DNA from: Euonymus europaeus
Lineage: Eukaryota; Streptophyta; Magnoliopsida; Celastrales; Celastraceae
Length of the DNA stretch: 64,000 bases
Reading direction: 5' to 3'
Assembly: GCA_963580455.1 (NCBI GenBank)
Contig: OY756962.1
Span: forward strand, 10,930,001 to 10,994,000
Of this stretch, positions 1 through 10,866 are shown in pieces. The first letter of the stretch is position 1, and each line of letters opens with the position of its first letter. Both the position numbers and the translations under genes were made by a program. The notes under the pieces were generated by a model. It saw nothing but the letters and a program-made list of their open reading frames with translations. It was not told the origin of the DNA and ran no database searches.

Positions 1-2
1 GG

Positions 3-1739
3 AGGTACTATCTCTACGGAGAGACGTTTGAGGTGTTCTCGGATCACAAAAGCCTTAAGTACCTATTCACTCAAAAAGAGTTGAACTTACGGCAAAGGCG
101 GTGGATGGAGTACTTAGAGGATTTTGATTTTAATTTGCAATACCATCCTGGTAAAGCAAATGTGGTTGCGGATGCATTTAGTAGGAAGCAGAGAGTTGCT
201 AGCCTATTCATGCATGAGTGGAAAATTGTGGAGACAATCAATGAGTTTGGATTGGAGTTGAGGAGTCAAGAGGAAAAGGTGCATTTGTGTTCGATGACTT
301 CGAGACCTATGATGGTTCAGAAGGTTATAGATGCACAAAACGGAGATCATACATTTGATGTGATTGATGAGAGTCTTGGATGGGTTCGAGGGAATGATGG
401 TGGAGTACGATATGCGGGAAGGTTAGTGGTTCCCAAAGATGATGAGTTGAGACAGGAGATTCTAAGGGAAGCACATCATTCTTGGTTTGCCATGCATCCA
501 GGGGGTACGAAGATGTATAGAGATTTGAGGCAGAGTTTCTAGTGGAAGGGCATGAAAGCCGATGTTGCTAGATTTGTGACGAAGTGTCTTACTTGTCAAC
601 AAGTGAAGGAAGAGCATCAGAGACCAGCTGGATTGTTGCAACCCTTACCGGTAGCACAATGGAAGTGGGAGAAGATCACAATGGACTTTGTGACGGCATT
701 GCCAATGACTCAGAGGAGGCATGATGCGGTTTGGGTGATAGTGGACAGATTAACTAAGTCTGCACACTTCTTACCCATGAACAAGACGGATTCATTGGAG
801 ACCTTGAGTACTATGTATGTCAAGGAGATTGTGAGACTTCACGGAATTCCATTATCCATTGTGTCGGACCGAGACCCGAGGTTCACAGGTAGATTCTGGA
901 TTAGTTTACAGGAGGCATTGGGAACGAAGTTAGATTTCTCTACAGCTTATCATCCTCAGAGTGATGGGCAGAGTGAGAGAACCATACAGATTTTGGAGGA
1001 CATGCTACAGGCATGTGTAGTTGATTTTGGAGGAAGTTGGGATCGGTACTTACATTTGGCGGAGTTTGTGTATAACAACTCTTTCCAAAGTAGTATCGGG
1101 ATGGAACCTTATGAGGCACTCTACGGGAGGCCTTGTAGGTCGCCTTTGTGTTGGGCAGAGGTTGGTGAGAAAGTTGTGTCAGGACCGGAGATGGTCAAAG
1201 AAGCACGAGAGACAGTTGATGAGATACGGAAGCGGTTGATCACCGCACAGAGCCGACAGAAGTCTTATGCTGACCGGAGGAGGAGACCTTTGGAGTTCGC
1301 TGTAGGCGATAAGGTTTTCTTGAAGGTTAGTCCGAGATGGGGAATTCAGAGATATAGCAAGCATGGGAAGTTGGCACCGAGGTTTGTGGGGCCATTTGAG
1401 ATTTTGGAGACAGTTGGACCGGTGGCGTACCGTTTGGCACTTCCACCGAAGCTTGAGAAGGTTCACAATGTATTCCATGTATCTATGCTTCGGAAATATG
1501 AGCCGGATCCGTCGCATGTGATAGATTGGACTACGTTGGAAGTTGAGGAAGATGGGAGCTACACTCTTCACCCGGTGAAGATTCTAGACCGACAGAACAA
1601 GGTCACGAGGTCGAGTGTGATACCATTGGTAAAAGTGATGTGGATGTACCACGGAGTTGAAGAAGCAACTTGGGAGTTGGAGTCTCGAATGAAGGAAAGG
1701 TACCCAGAGTTGTTCGGAGATTCAGGTACGTGTGTGTAG
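3..1739 (+). pseudogene. Ty3/gypsy pol C-terminal part (RNase H end, integrase, chromodomain) with internal stop
   Basis: The reading frame is open from the window edge and stays in one frame to the stop at 1737-1739, apart from a TAG at 540-542. Codon 1 is at base 3. RNase H ends with the [11 protein letters not shown] and [11 protein letters not shown] motifs. The integrase zinc-binding histidines lie near bases 470-505 and the cysteine pair (CLTC) at 585-596. The catalytic acidic residues are D228, D289 and E325, a DD35E spacing, in the contexts [13 protein letters not shown] and DGQSER. A GPF module near base 1390 precedes a chromodomain-like tail (about 1570-1720) with the VKVMW and EEATWE motifs. 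The TAG falls inside the zinc finger at the place where a tryptophan of the usual YWW motif is expected, so a single G-to-A change (TGG to TAG) explains it. Otherwise the copy looks undamaged here. The function in life would be integration of element cDNA in the nucleus. Confidence 0.92.
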
Positions 1740-1765
1740 TTAAATTTCGGGACGAAATTTTATTA

Positions 1766-1778
1766 AGGGGGAGAGGAT
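1766..1778 (+). other. Polypurine tract of first chromovirus
   Basis: A purine-only run lies directly before the LTR start (TGTGAAACCC at 1779) and follows the AATTTCGGGACGAAATTT-type sequence common just after pol in plant chromoviruses. It would prime plus-strand DNA synthesis. The placement against the LTR edge is the main evidence. Confidence 0.8.
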
Positions 1779-1992
1779 GTGAAACCCTGACCCAAAAATT
1801 TTAGTTTTGAGTTGAAATACGGATGATCCGTGAGGTACGGAATCATAGAAAAATAGTTTTGGAGCTTGGTTCGGTAAATGGGGCATAACTTTTAGTATAC
1901 ATGTCCGTTTCGGGCCCGTAATATATCAAATCGAAGCTTGAACCGAGCCGGAAAATAAAAGTGAGAAAAACTGGGTTTCTGGAAAACAGGAA

Positions 1993-2193
1993 CCGTCCGG
2001 ACGGTTAAAACAGCCGTCCGGACGGTTTGTGAAGGAACTGGGGCAGATTCATTTTTAGAGAAAATTTTGGTGCTGTGAACAGTAGACCGTCCGGACGGTC
2101 TAACGAGGCGTCCGGACGGTTAAGCCTACGAGGTGGCCAGAGTGTTGAGAGAACAGTGAAGCGTCCGGACGGTCACTTGGGGCGTCCGGACGG
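1993..2193. repeat. Three pairs of 12-bp palindromes in LTR
   Basis: Copies of CCGTCCGGACGG (fully self-complementary) or GCGTCCGGACGG start at 1993, 2014, 2087, 2108, 2161 and 2182. Within each pair the start-to-start distance is 21 bp, and the pairs are 94 and 74 bp apart. The same motif in the same pair spacing appears in a different LTR at 32319-32475. Possible roles are a binding site for a dimeric transcription factor or an RNA hairpin; neither is shown by the sequence. Confidence 0.9.
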
Positions 2194-2262
2194 TTATCGG
2201 AAAATCAGTTTTTAAGCTTAGTTTCAGACATTTCCTGCATATTTTCTTCTTGGGAGCCCGAC

Positions 2263-2302
2263 TAGAGAGAGAAAGTGAGAGAGAAGAAGAGAGAGAAGGA
2301 GA
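2263..2302 (+). repeat. GA-rich purine tract in LTR
   Basis: A nearly pure GAGA/GAAGA run of about 40 bases within the LTR, downstream of the palindrome pairs. Such runs are common in plant 5' untranslated regions, which would fit an R/U5 location, but no transcription start can be fixed. Confidence 0.6.
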
Positions 2303-2985
2303 TTTTGGCAAGAGATTGACTTGGAGATTGTGGATTGATGATCCTTGAAGCTAAGTAAGGAAGATTCAAGGTTGATTCAAGTGATTTGGTAAGTTTTTCA
2401 TAGTTTTTGTAAATTCTAGGTTTTTCTAGATTTGCTAGATTCTTGAAGAGTTGAGTGCTATGCTTTAGATATATTGTTTATAGGTTGATTTTGGATGTTT
2501 ATGTAGATTGGTTTGTGATTTGGAGTAGAGTTGGGCTTGGGTTGAGTTTGGAGGATTTTGGAGAAATTTCTAGAGAGAGAAGGTGAGTAATTTCAAATTT
2601 ATGGATTGAATTGATGTTTATATGAGTTGTTGGTTGTTTATTGATGCTTGTGAGGGTTCGGTTATGCCACATTGTAGGTTTGGGTAAACCGAAACCCTAG
2701 GAACCAAATTTGGGAAATTGTGGTAATTTACTCGACACGAGGTAGGGGATTTCCAACCATACTTTCTATCGTTCGTTTTCGATATGTAAAGAGCTTTTCG
2801 ATTCCTCATTGGTCGTTCCATTTGTGTTTCCGCCTTAATTGCTCCTAAGGGGAAACGAACCCTAATTGTGATTCTTGTTGATTCTTGATGTTGCATAACC
2901 CGAGTGTGTGTGTTCCATCTCCTATGGACACGAGGTGATTTCCGTTCATGCATCATGGTAGTTAAGTATATATATATGTAGGTTG

Positions 2986-2988
<3 letters not shown>

Positions 2989-3018
<30 letters not shown>
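2989..3018. repeat. (AT)15 microsatellite
   Basis: Fifteen uninterrupted AT dinucleotides inside the first LTR. The run is likely to vary in length between copies and individuals. Confidence 0.95.
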
Positions 3019-3020
<2 letters not shown>

Positions 3021-3966
3021 ATTCAGCATGTCATGACATAATGCATTAGAGTTGCATGGGGGACCGGGTATGGACTCGGGAACCTTTAAGTTTCTTGAAA
3101 GCTACTTGGGGGGATGACGAGGTGATGAGAGTTACCACTGAGTCATGTGAACTCCAAGTAGGATAACGCACTAGGGGTAAGGTCAAGAGTGACTTGCCTT
3201 GTGGGGTGCGGGTGTGATAGGTTCACGCAACCGGATGATCCTAGGAGTGGTTGGTTGTGGTGAGCTTGCTCCCGTGCAATATTTCATTGAGTTGCAATGA
3301 TATTGTGGTTGTTATGCTCCGAAGGGGTTATCCGGGTAAATGTTGATGTGAATTGTTGAGTATACGTTCATGTGGTAGGAACATATTGATGCATTACTTT
3401 CCTTTGGTTCAGCTTATATTGATGTTTACTTCATACCCTACTGAGCTTCTAGCTCACTCCTTTACTTTTTCCTTCCACAGGAGACACTGGTACAGGTACT
3501 GGTGCTGCGGATCGGTGAGCAGGTCGTGTCATGGATGGCCCTAGATAGAATAGGGTGCTAGAGATATACTCTATGCATGTGGGTGTATGTAGTATATCTA
3601 TGTTGAGAGAATATAACCATTTGGCACGGTGGTGCTTGTAGGTGGATGTAGATGTTGATATATGGTTATATTTGATGTGTTATAAATCTGTGTGTTGATT
3701 TATATGTGATGCCATCAGTTTGTGCATGCTGGTAGTGGATGGCCTGAGGCCTAGGGTCAGGATTGCATGTGGTTGAGGCCTGAGGCCTATGTTTGCTAGG
3801 TTGCTAGTGTGATGTTGTTGTTGCTGCGTTTCTGATGCGGGTGGGCACTCTCCGATATACGGGGAGGTGCCGCCGGATTTTCGGTTGATCCCGGATGTTC
3901 ACACTAGTGACCTAGGAAGGGTGCGGAGAGAGCACCCAGTCGCGTCTCCGGAAACGGGGCGTGACA

Positions 3967-5852
3967 TTAAAAGTCTCAGTACACAATTACAGCCTAATTT
4001 AATTAAAAGAACCCAATCTGAAATAAAAGTGTCATCTCCTATATTTCAATTAGCAGTAGTACCCAATTAATATAATCTAAATATATCGCTGTGAATCTTA
4101 TGCTTTTAATCATCGTTCTCGAATCTACACGTACTATCATACATCAAGTTATTAACAGTAAGTGCATAATAAATTTATTACTTCATTAGTCAATCTTCCA
4201 TAAAACTAGCTTCCGTCACATGAGCACCTTCTTCATGGATCTACGACGACACCATCAACTCCTAAGTCAACGTAATCATCTGAGAGACCATAACCTGCAT
4301 CACAAAACATAGTGAGCCGAGGCCCAGCAAGTATTATCTATGCATGAATGCACGTGAACCATTTCTTTAGAGAACGGTCAACCGTTCAAATCCTTTTTCC
4401 AGTACTTGGGCCCTTAACCTAGGTACACTGCTACAGAGCAACCGGTCGGGATTTTTCTTTGATTAAGTGTCCTACCAAAGAACACTTTACAGTCAATAAA
4501 ACATTTTCCTTCTCCTTCTCCTTTTCCTTTTCCTTTTTCAGTCAACATATACTTTCCCTGTAGCAGATGTACTAGATTCATAAAAATTCGTTAAAACATT
4601 TTCTTTTATGCATATGCCGTGTATGTCATGACATGTCATGCTTCATGTAGAGCAACCAATATGTGTCACCTCAATATATCAACGATATATCATCACATAA
4701 TAGATCACGGTTCACAAACAGTCAACCAACATAGACTATTATACAGTCATCACCAGTTCAGTATCATATAAACAACTCAAACAATACAGGAACTATTATG
4801 CAGATAACACCTTCCCATAATTTTCAAACTCATCACAGAATTCCAATCCAATATGTATTAATAGCCAAACATTTACGCAGACAATAACACATACATCTCA
4901 TAAATTATATTGTTCCGTAATACAGTTGGATAATACTTACTGTGATATGCTCCTGCAAATCTTGATAATTTAATTACCAAAGTTGGTTCCTGAAATCCAT
5001 AATCGTACCCATCTTCATTAACATTTATTAAATAAAATAATATTTTATTTTAAATTAATTTGGGTCAACCAAGTCACCCTGGTCAAGTCAAGTCAACAGG
5101 CCTAAGAATGCCAACAGGGTCGGGTTTCACCCAGTTGTAGTCTCCTCTCGACCCACGGGTCCGGCAGACCCGTTTGATGCCACAGCGGGGTCATCGTCGA
5201 TGATGCCGCGGTGGGGGTCACGCCTGGCAACAACTGACCCACCATGACATGGTGAGTTCATTCCCGTGATCATCTACCTAAAACAGTGGCCGGAGATGAG
5301 CAGATATCGGCGTTAATGGCTTCGACCCGTGATCTTCACCTCCGTCATTGACGACCCAAACAACTCCGGTTCCCTCCGAAAATGACCTCTTTAAACTCCC
5401 CGCATCGAGGTGGTTCTTTCGGTGTCAGCCACGTCGAGGATCTCCACTGTTTCCGCCAACTCCCTTTCCGTCGCCGCCATCTTCTCCGGCAACACGAGTT
5501 TAGGGTTTTCTCTTACCTCGGTTTCCGTGCAAATTTCATTTTATATTTATTTTAAACTCTATTTCATTTGTTTTACAATCCTACCCCAGCTCCTTCTACT
5601 TAATTACACTACATATCTATCTATATTTACAGTGTTGCCATTATCATATCCATTATTATATTTTCGTATTTAACTCCTATAATTCCTAATAAATTCATTT
5701 TCATTCGGTTCCTCAAAATTCTTGTGCCCATAATTTTTTAATTTCACTCGAGAATTTATGAAAAATATTCTAATCCAATTTAGGTCACACATGACGTCAC
5801 CTATCTTATCACATCTATTACTACAAGTTATTTAAAGGTTCGGGGTGTTACA
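3967..5852 (-). repeat. Minus-strand chromovirus LTR, interrupted at its left end
   Basis: Read on the minus strand, this stretch starts TGTAACACCCCGAACC at 5852, exactly where the satellite stops. It contains a segment (4306-4333) matching the TTGCTGGGC...GGCTCA block of the LTRs at 21034 and 28153. It also shares CCCGTTTG/GGGTC blocks and a CCTTTT-rich run (4508-4540) in the same order as those LTRs. It is therefore a diverged relative of that LTR family in opposite orientation. Its expected far end is not present before 3967, where the plus-strand element begins, which fits a nested insertion of that element into this LTR. The small open frames (such as 5410-5673) lack protein features. 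Confidence 0.7.
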
Positions 5853-8800
5853 ACAAATTTCGGCCTAAATTTGGCAAAACTATTAAAAAAACACCACCTA
5901 GAGATTAGAGCGATTTTGGGCCATCAAAGTTGTTCGGTGTACACTTTATATTGTTCTTCTATGTCAAATTTTAGGAGTATAAGCTTCCTAGACTATTTCG
6001 ATACCAACACACTACATTTCTATGACAAATGGACAAAAACCGTTAAAAGATCCACCATAGATAGAGTTGAGCAACTTCGGACCATCATACTTGCTCGGTG
6101 TACACTTTTTATTGTTATTCTATGTCAAATTTTACGACTATAAGCTTCCTAGATTAGTTCGATGCCAAAACACCAACTTTCTATGACAAATAGACAAAAC
6201 CGTTAAAAGCCCCTCGATAAGAAGAGTTGAGCATTTCCGAACCATGAAAATTACTCGGTATGCACTTTTTATTGTTTCTTTATGTCCAAAATTACAAGTA
6301 TTCTCTTTGTAAATTGTTTTGTTGTCAAGAGAACAAATTTCGGTCTAAATTTGCCAAAACTATTAAAAACAACTCCATCGAGAGAGTTGAGCGATTTCGG
6401 GCCATCAAAGTTTCTTCGTGTACACTTTTTATTGATCTTCTATGTCAAATTTTACGAGTATAAGCTTCCAAGATTATTTCGATGTCAAAACACCATTTTT
6501 CTATGACAAATGGACAAAAACCCTTAAAAGCTTCACCATAGATAGAGTTGAGCAACTTCGGACCATCATACTTGCTCGGTGTACATTTTTTATTGTTCTT
6601 CTATGTCAAATTTTATGAGTATAAGTTTCCTAGATTATTTTGATGTCAAAACAACAACTTTCTATGACAAATAGACAAAACCGTTAAAAGCTCCACCTTA
6701 AGGAGAGTTGAGCAATTTCGGGCCATCAAAGTTTCTCGGTGTACACTTTCTATTGTTTCTTTATGTTCAAAATTACTAGTATTCGCTTCGTAAATAGTTT
6801 TCTTGTCAAGAGAACAAATTTTGGTCTATATTTGGCAAAACTATTAAAAACAACTCCACCGAGAGAGTTGAGCAATTTTGGGCCATCAAAGTTGTTCGGT
6901 GTACACTTTTTATTTTTCTTCTAAGTCAAATTTTATGTGTATAAGCTTCCTAAATTATTTCGATGCCAAAACACCACCTTTCTATGACAAATGGACACAA
7001 ACCGTTAAAAGCTCCAACATAAATCGAGTTGACCAACTTCGGACCATCATACTTCCTCGGTGTACATTTTTTATTGTTCTTCTATGTCAAATTTTAGGAG
7101 TACAAGCTTCATATATTATTTCGGTGGCAAAACACTAACTTTCTATGACAAATAGATACAACCGCTAAAGGCTCCTTCATAAGGAGAGTTGAGCAATTTG
7201 GAACCATGAAAATTGCTCGGTATGCGCTTTTTATTGTTTCTTTATGTCAAAAATTACTAGTATGCGCTTCGTAAATTGTTTTGTTATCAAGAGAACAAAT
7301 TTTGGTCAAAATTTGGCAAAACTATTAAAAAATACTTCATCGAGATAGTTGAGCAATTTCAGGCCATCAAAGTTGCTCGGTGTACACTTTTTATTGTTCT
7401 TCTATGTCAAATTTTACGAGTATAAGATTCCTAGATTATTTCGATGCCAAAACACCAACTTTTTATGACAAATAGACAAAACCGTTAAATGCTACTCCAT
7501 AAGGAGAGTTGAGCAATTCCGAACCATGAAAGTTGCTCGGTATGCACCTTTTATTGTTTCTTTATGTGCAAAATTACTACTATTCGCTTCGTAAATTATT
7601 TTGTTGTCAATAGAACAAATTTCGGTCTAAATTTGGCAAAACTATTAAAAAAACTCCACCTAGAGATTTGAGCAATTTCGGGCCATTAAAGTTGGTCGGT
7701 GTACACTTTTTATTGTTCTTCTATGTCAAATTTTAGGAGTATAAGCTTCCTAGATTATTTCGATACCAACACACTACGTTTCTATGACAAATGAACAAAA
7801 CCGTTAAATGCTACTCCATAAGGAGAGTTGAGCAATTCCGAACCATGAAAATTGCTCGGTATGCACTTTTTATTGTTTCTTTATGTCCAAAATTACTAGT
7901 ATTCGCTTCGTAAATTATTTTGTTGTCAAGAGAACAAATTTCGGACTAAATTTTCCAAAACTATTAAAAACAACTACATTGAGAGAGTTGAGCAATTTCG
8001 GGCAATCAAAGTTGCTCGGTGTACACTTTTTATTGTTCTTCTATGTCAAATTTTACGAGTATAAGCTTCCTAGATTATTTTGATGTATAACAACAACTTT
8101 CTATGACAAATAGACAAAATCGTTAAAAGCTCCACCATAAGGAGAGTTGACCAATTTTGGGCCATCAAAGTTTCTCGGTGTACACTTTTTATTGTTCTTC
8201 TATGTCAAATTTTTCGAGTATAAGCTTGCTAAATTATTTCGATGCCAAAACACTACCTTTCTATGACAAATGGATAAAAACCGTTAAAATCTCCACCATA
8301 GATAGAGTTGAGCAACTTCGAATTATCAAACTTGCTCGGTGTACACTTTTATTGTTATTCTATGTCAAATTTTATGTGTATAAGCTTCCTAGATTATTTC
8401 GATGTCAAAACACCACCTTTCTATGACAAATAGAAAAAACCCTTCAAAGCTCCACTATAGATAGAGCTGAGCAACTTCGGACTATCAAACTTGCTCGGTG
8501 TACAATTTTTATTGTTCTTCTATGTCAAATTTTACGAGTATTGGCTTCTTAGATTATTTTGATGTCAAAACAACAACTTTCTATGAAAAATAGACAAAAT
8601 CGTTAAAAGCACCACCATAAGGAGATTTGAGCAATTTCGGGCCATCAAAGTTTCTCGGTGTACACTTTTATTGTTACTCTATGTCAAATTTTACGAGTAT
8701 AAGCTTCCTAGACTATTTCGATGCCAAAACACCAACTTTCTATGACAAATAGATAAAACCGTTAAAAGCCCCTCGATAAGAACAGTTGAGCAATTCCGAA

Positions 8801-9183
8801 CCATGAAAATTACTCGGTATGCACTTTTTATTGTTTCTTTATGTTAAAAATTACAGGTATTCGCTTCGTAAATTGTTTTGTTGTCAAGAGAACAAATTTC
8901 GGTTTAAATTTGCCAAAACTATTAAAAACAACTCCATCGAGAGAGTTGAGCAATTTCGGGCCATCAAAGTTTCTCGGTATACACTTTTTATTGTTCTTCT
9001 ATGTCAAATTTTACGAGTATAAGCTTCCTAGACTATTTCGATACCAAAACACTATCTTTCTATGACAAATGGACAAAAACCGTTAAAAGATCTACCATAG
9101 ATAAAGTTGAGCAACTTCGGACCATCATACATGCTCGGTGTATACTTTTTATTTTTCTTCTATGTCAAATTTTACGAATATAA
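5853..9183 (+). repeat. 160-bp satellite array, block 1 (old, mixed monomer classes)
   Basis: Tandem copies of a 160-bp AT-rich monomer, recognisable by TATAAGCTTCCTAG, ATTATTTCGATGCC, GTTAAAAGCTCC and TTGAGCAACTTCGG. Two classes are present. The main class reads TGTCAAATTTTACGAG then ATAAGCTTCC. A divergent class of the same length reads CCAAAATTACTAGTATTCGC then AGAACAAATTTCGG; it recurs near 6282, 6761, 7241, 7560, 7883 and 8841, always at multiples of 160 bp. Copies differ from each other by many substitutions, so this block looks older than the right-hand arrays. A stretch around 6140-6500 reappears at 8700-9060 at a distance of 2559 bp. No gene is seen. Confidence 0.95.
9181..9183. other. 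Target-site duplication TAA (left) of Harbinger element
   Basis: TAA, from the satellite TATAAGCTT motif, precedes the element and is repeated at 12032-12034, where the monomer resumes as TAAGCTTCC. A 3-bp TAA/TTA duplication is the hallmark of PIF/Harbinger insertion. Confidence 0.9.
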
Positions 9184-9215
9184 GAGCACTCTCAGCAGCT
9201 TCCCTATCTCTATCC
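9184..9215. repeat. Left terminal inverted repeat of Harbinger element
   Basis: It starts GAGCA...CAGCAG..TCCCTAT and pairs with the complement of 11998-12031 over about 24 positions, with mismatches confined to two short spacers. Beyond that both subterminal regions are rich in TATCCCTAT-like words. Confidence 0.85.
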
Positions 9216-9381
9216 CTATGCTAACAATTTATGTGATCACTTTTCAGGATAGGGAGTCAGTTGCAGCTATTCGCACCCAGCAGTGTCCCTATATTGGTTC
9301 CCTAAATTTTGAAGTTCGAAATTTGATATTTCAAATTTAAATGTGTAATAACGGTAACATTTTTAAATAGTACAACGATCA

Positions 9382-9440
9382 TATTTCTAAATTTGAATTT
9401 CAAATTTCAAATTTCGAAATTCAAAATTTGAATTGCAGAT
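9382..9440. repeat. AT-rich inverted-repeat cluster in Harbinger element
   Basis: The words AATTTGAATTTC, CAAATTTCGAAATTC and AAAATTTGAATT follow one another and are largely complementary to each other, so the stretch could fold back on itself. It lies upstream of the transposase remnant and probably belongs to its promoter or leader region; no defined function is visible. Confidence 0.5.
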
Positions 9441-9581
9441 GGCATAATTGTAATTTTGTTGAAAAGTACAACGGCTATATTTTTAAATTCTATATCAGAT
9501 GTGGTTTTCTTTCATAAAATTCATCCAACACTCACTCTCAAATCTTGATTTATTCTTCTTCGTATTCATCTCAATTTCAAA

Positions 9582-10125
9582 ATGTTTCATTTCTTTAGGA
9601 GAAGATCTCAACAACTCCTTGACTCCACTGAAGAAGATGTTTTACAAGCAAATCCTTTGAGTATTGGAGGAGAAAGGGAAGAGGGAGATGGGAGTAGACG
9701 TCGAGGTTCTATTCCTGGTCGTGTCCATATCAATCGTGATCGTAAGACCGGTCATGAAAACTTGGTGCGTGATTATTTTGCCTCAACCCCAACATTTCCT
9801 GAAAGGTTATTTCGAAGACGATTTCGAATGAGTCGAAATTTATTTCTTCGCATTCATGATGCTGTTATAGCTTATGATGACTACTTTGTGCAACGTCGAA
9901 ATGCTGCACATACAGGGGTTTCTATACAAGTCACTCGAGAAAGGTAACTACTACTTGTATGAAGAAGTTTCTGTTCCTGAAGTCACTTCTGGATATGAAC
10001 ATTTCGACTACAATAGGTTTCTCCCTGGACGTGAGAAGCTGAAAGATAGAAGCATACATTGTCATCTTCAAGAAGACTTAGTTGAGCATTTGTGGGCAAG
10101 ACAAGGAGACGTCAACTTCGAATGA
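9582..10125 (+). pseudogene. Harbinger transposase remnant (N- and C-terminal parts, core deleted)
   Basis: The ATG at 9582 opens a 121-codon frame with the conserved plant Harbinger transposase N-terminal region. It includes the stretch around residues 60-105 with ERLFRRRFRMSRNLFLRI and YFVQRRNAA. The frame then turns nonsensical and stops at 9945-9947. From about 10035, in another frame (stop at 10123-10125), a typical C-terminal end appears: DRSIHCHLQEDLVEHLW. A full plant protein of this family is about 350-450 residues, so most of the middle, which holds the DDE catalytic residues, is missing. The junction lies somewhere in 9920-10030. The full-length family member would cut and paste the element in the nucleus. 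This copy cannot encode an active nuclease. Confidence 0.85.
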
Positions 10126-10194
10126 TAAAATAGAAGTGATGATCATTGTCCTCTTCGTTTGAACTTGTTTGAATAAGCGCACCTTTTTGTTTTC

Positions 10195-10312
10195 ATGAAC
10201 TGCATCTTTCAATGTCTTTATTTTGGTGTAAATTACAGCATCTTTCAATGTTTTCATTTTGGTTTCAATTAATGCATCTTTCAATGTTAAAAGGTTGTCA
10301 TTTTGGTTTCAA
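10195..10312 (+). repeat. Short direct repeats downstream of transposase remnant
   Basis: The word GCATCTTTCAATGT occurs three times here, followed each time by a TTTCATTTTGGT-like segment; the copies are roughly 35-40 bp apart. This is probably slippage in the 3' untranslated region of the old transposase gene. No coding content is seen. Confidence 0.6.
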
Positions 10313-10444
10313 TTAAATTACCAAACTTGATGCGAAATAAATTCAAACTCAAGGCAATACCAAATAAATTCAAACCAAATAAATTCAAACAACCACAACA
10401 TCAAGTACCAAAGAAAGCTACAAATAATAAATATAGGAGCAAGT

Positions 10445-10866
10445 TCATTCGTTAAAGTACTTCTGGAATATTTTTGCTTGCTTCATTTCAAGGAACTTTC
10501 GTTGCATCTCATTCAAATTAGTCATGTCAGTAGTCATCACCCTCTCTTCTTGAAACTCCCTATCAACCTCAAGTTTATCCTTCTTCAATTGAAGATACTC
10601 ATCCATTTTCTTGCTATCATCCATGATGACATCCATTTTCTGATCATGCAACTTTTGCAGCAACTCTTGTGACTTGCCAAAGTTGATGCTATACTCAGAC
10701 TCGCCACTTTCTTCTGTCTTGATTCTTTTGTTCTTCAATAACTCTTTTCCTTTCTTCTTTCCTATTGGCCTTTCCAATTCAACATGACCAGTGCCACTTT
10801 CATTTTCTCCCAAGTTGATTGACTCAGATGTTGCAATATTTCGGCTCAAAGTTGGTTGAACAACCT
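10445..10866 (-). pseudogene. Harbinger ORF1 C-terminal exon remnant (NAM-associated-like)
   Basis: On the minus strand the frame is open from the intron edge (TTCACAG before AGGTTG at 10866) to the stop at 10445-10447, about 140 codons. It contains RPIGKKKGKELLKNK, a lysine-rich motif of the type found in the C-terminal domain of plant Harbinger ORF1 proteins. A glutamate/lysine-rich, probably coiled-coil stretch with LQLKKDKLEVDREFQEER and an MQRKFLEMKQAKIF-like end follows. In the family, ORF1 has an N-terminal Myb/SANT-like DNA-binding domain and works with the transposase. That domain is not recognisable upstream (10867-11640), so the gene is truncated. The upstream splice acceptor is an inference from the sequence. 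Confidence 0.7.

Larger units (their letters stand above)
1..3966 (+). mobile_element. Ty3/gypsy chromovirus (Tekay/Del-like), 3' portion
   Basis: This is the 3' part of an LTR retrotransposon whose 5' LTR, gag, protease and reverse transcriptase lie left of the window. The order seen is RNase H end, integrase, chromodomain-like C-terminus, polypurine tract and one complete LTR ending in CA at 3966, which is the standard Ty3/gypsy order. The integrase-chromodomain arrangement and the sequence around the polypurine tract point to a plant chromovirus of the Tekay/Del clade; the clade is inferred from motif resemblance. The target-site duplication cannot be checked because the left end is missing. 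Its right flank is a minus-strand LTR of another family, so it is probably a nested insertion. Confidence 0.9.
1779..3966 (+). repeat. 3' LTR of first chromovirus (2188 bp)
   Basis: The LTR starts TGTGAAACCC after the polypurine tract and ends GCGTGACA, giving TG...CA termini. It carries three pairs of CCGTCCGGACGG-like palindromes (1993-2193), a GA-rich purine run (2263-2302) and an AT dinucleotide run (2989-3018). The second LTR is outside the window, so the right edge is set by the terminal CA and by the change to unrelated minus-strand LTR sequence at 3967. The short open frames at 3353-3544 and 3867-4070 have no recognisable protein content and are not called. Confidence 0.85.

Noticed and set aside
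3353..4070. Small plus-strand frames in the first LTR and across its right edge
   Set aside because: The one at 3867-4070 crosses the LTR boundary into an unrelated LTR, so it cannot be an ancestral gene; the other has no recognisable content.
5410..5673. Possible secreted protein gene (87 codons)
   Set aside because: It lies in the minus-strand LTR, starts in GC-rich LTR sequence and continues into AT-rich sequence giving an artificial hydrophobic tail; no supporting signals.
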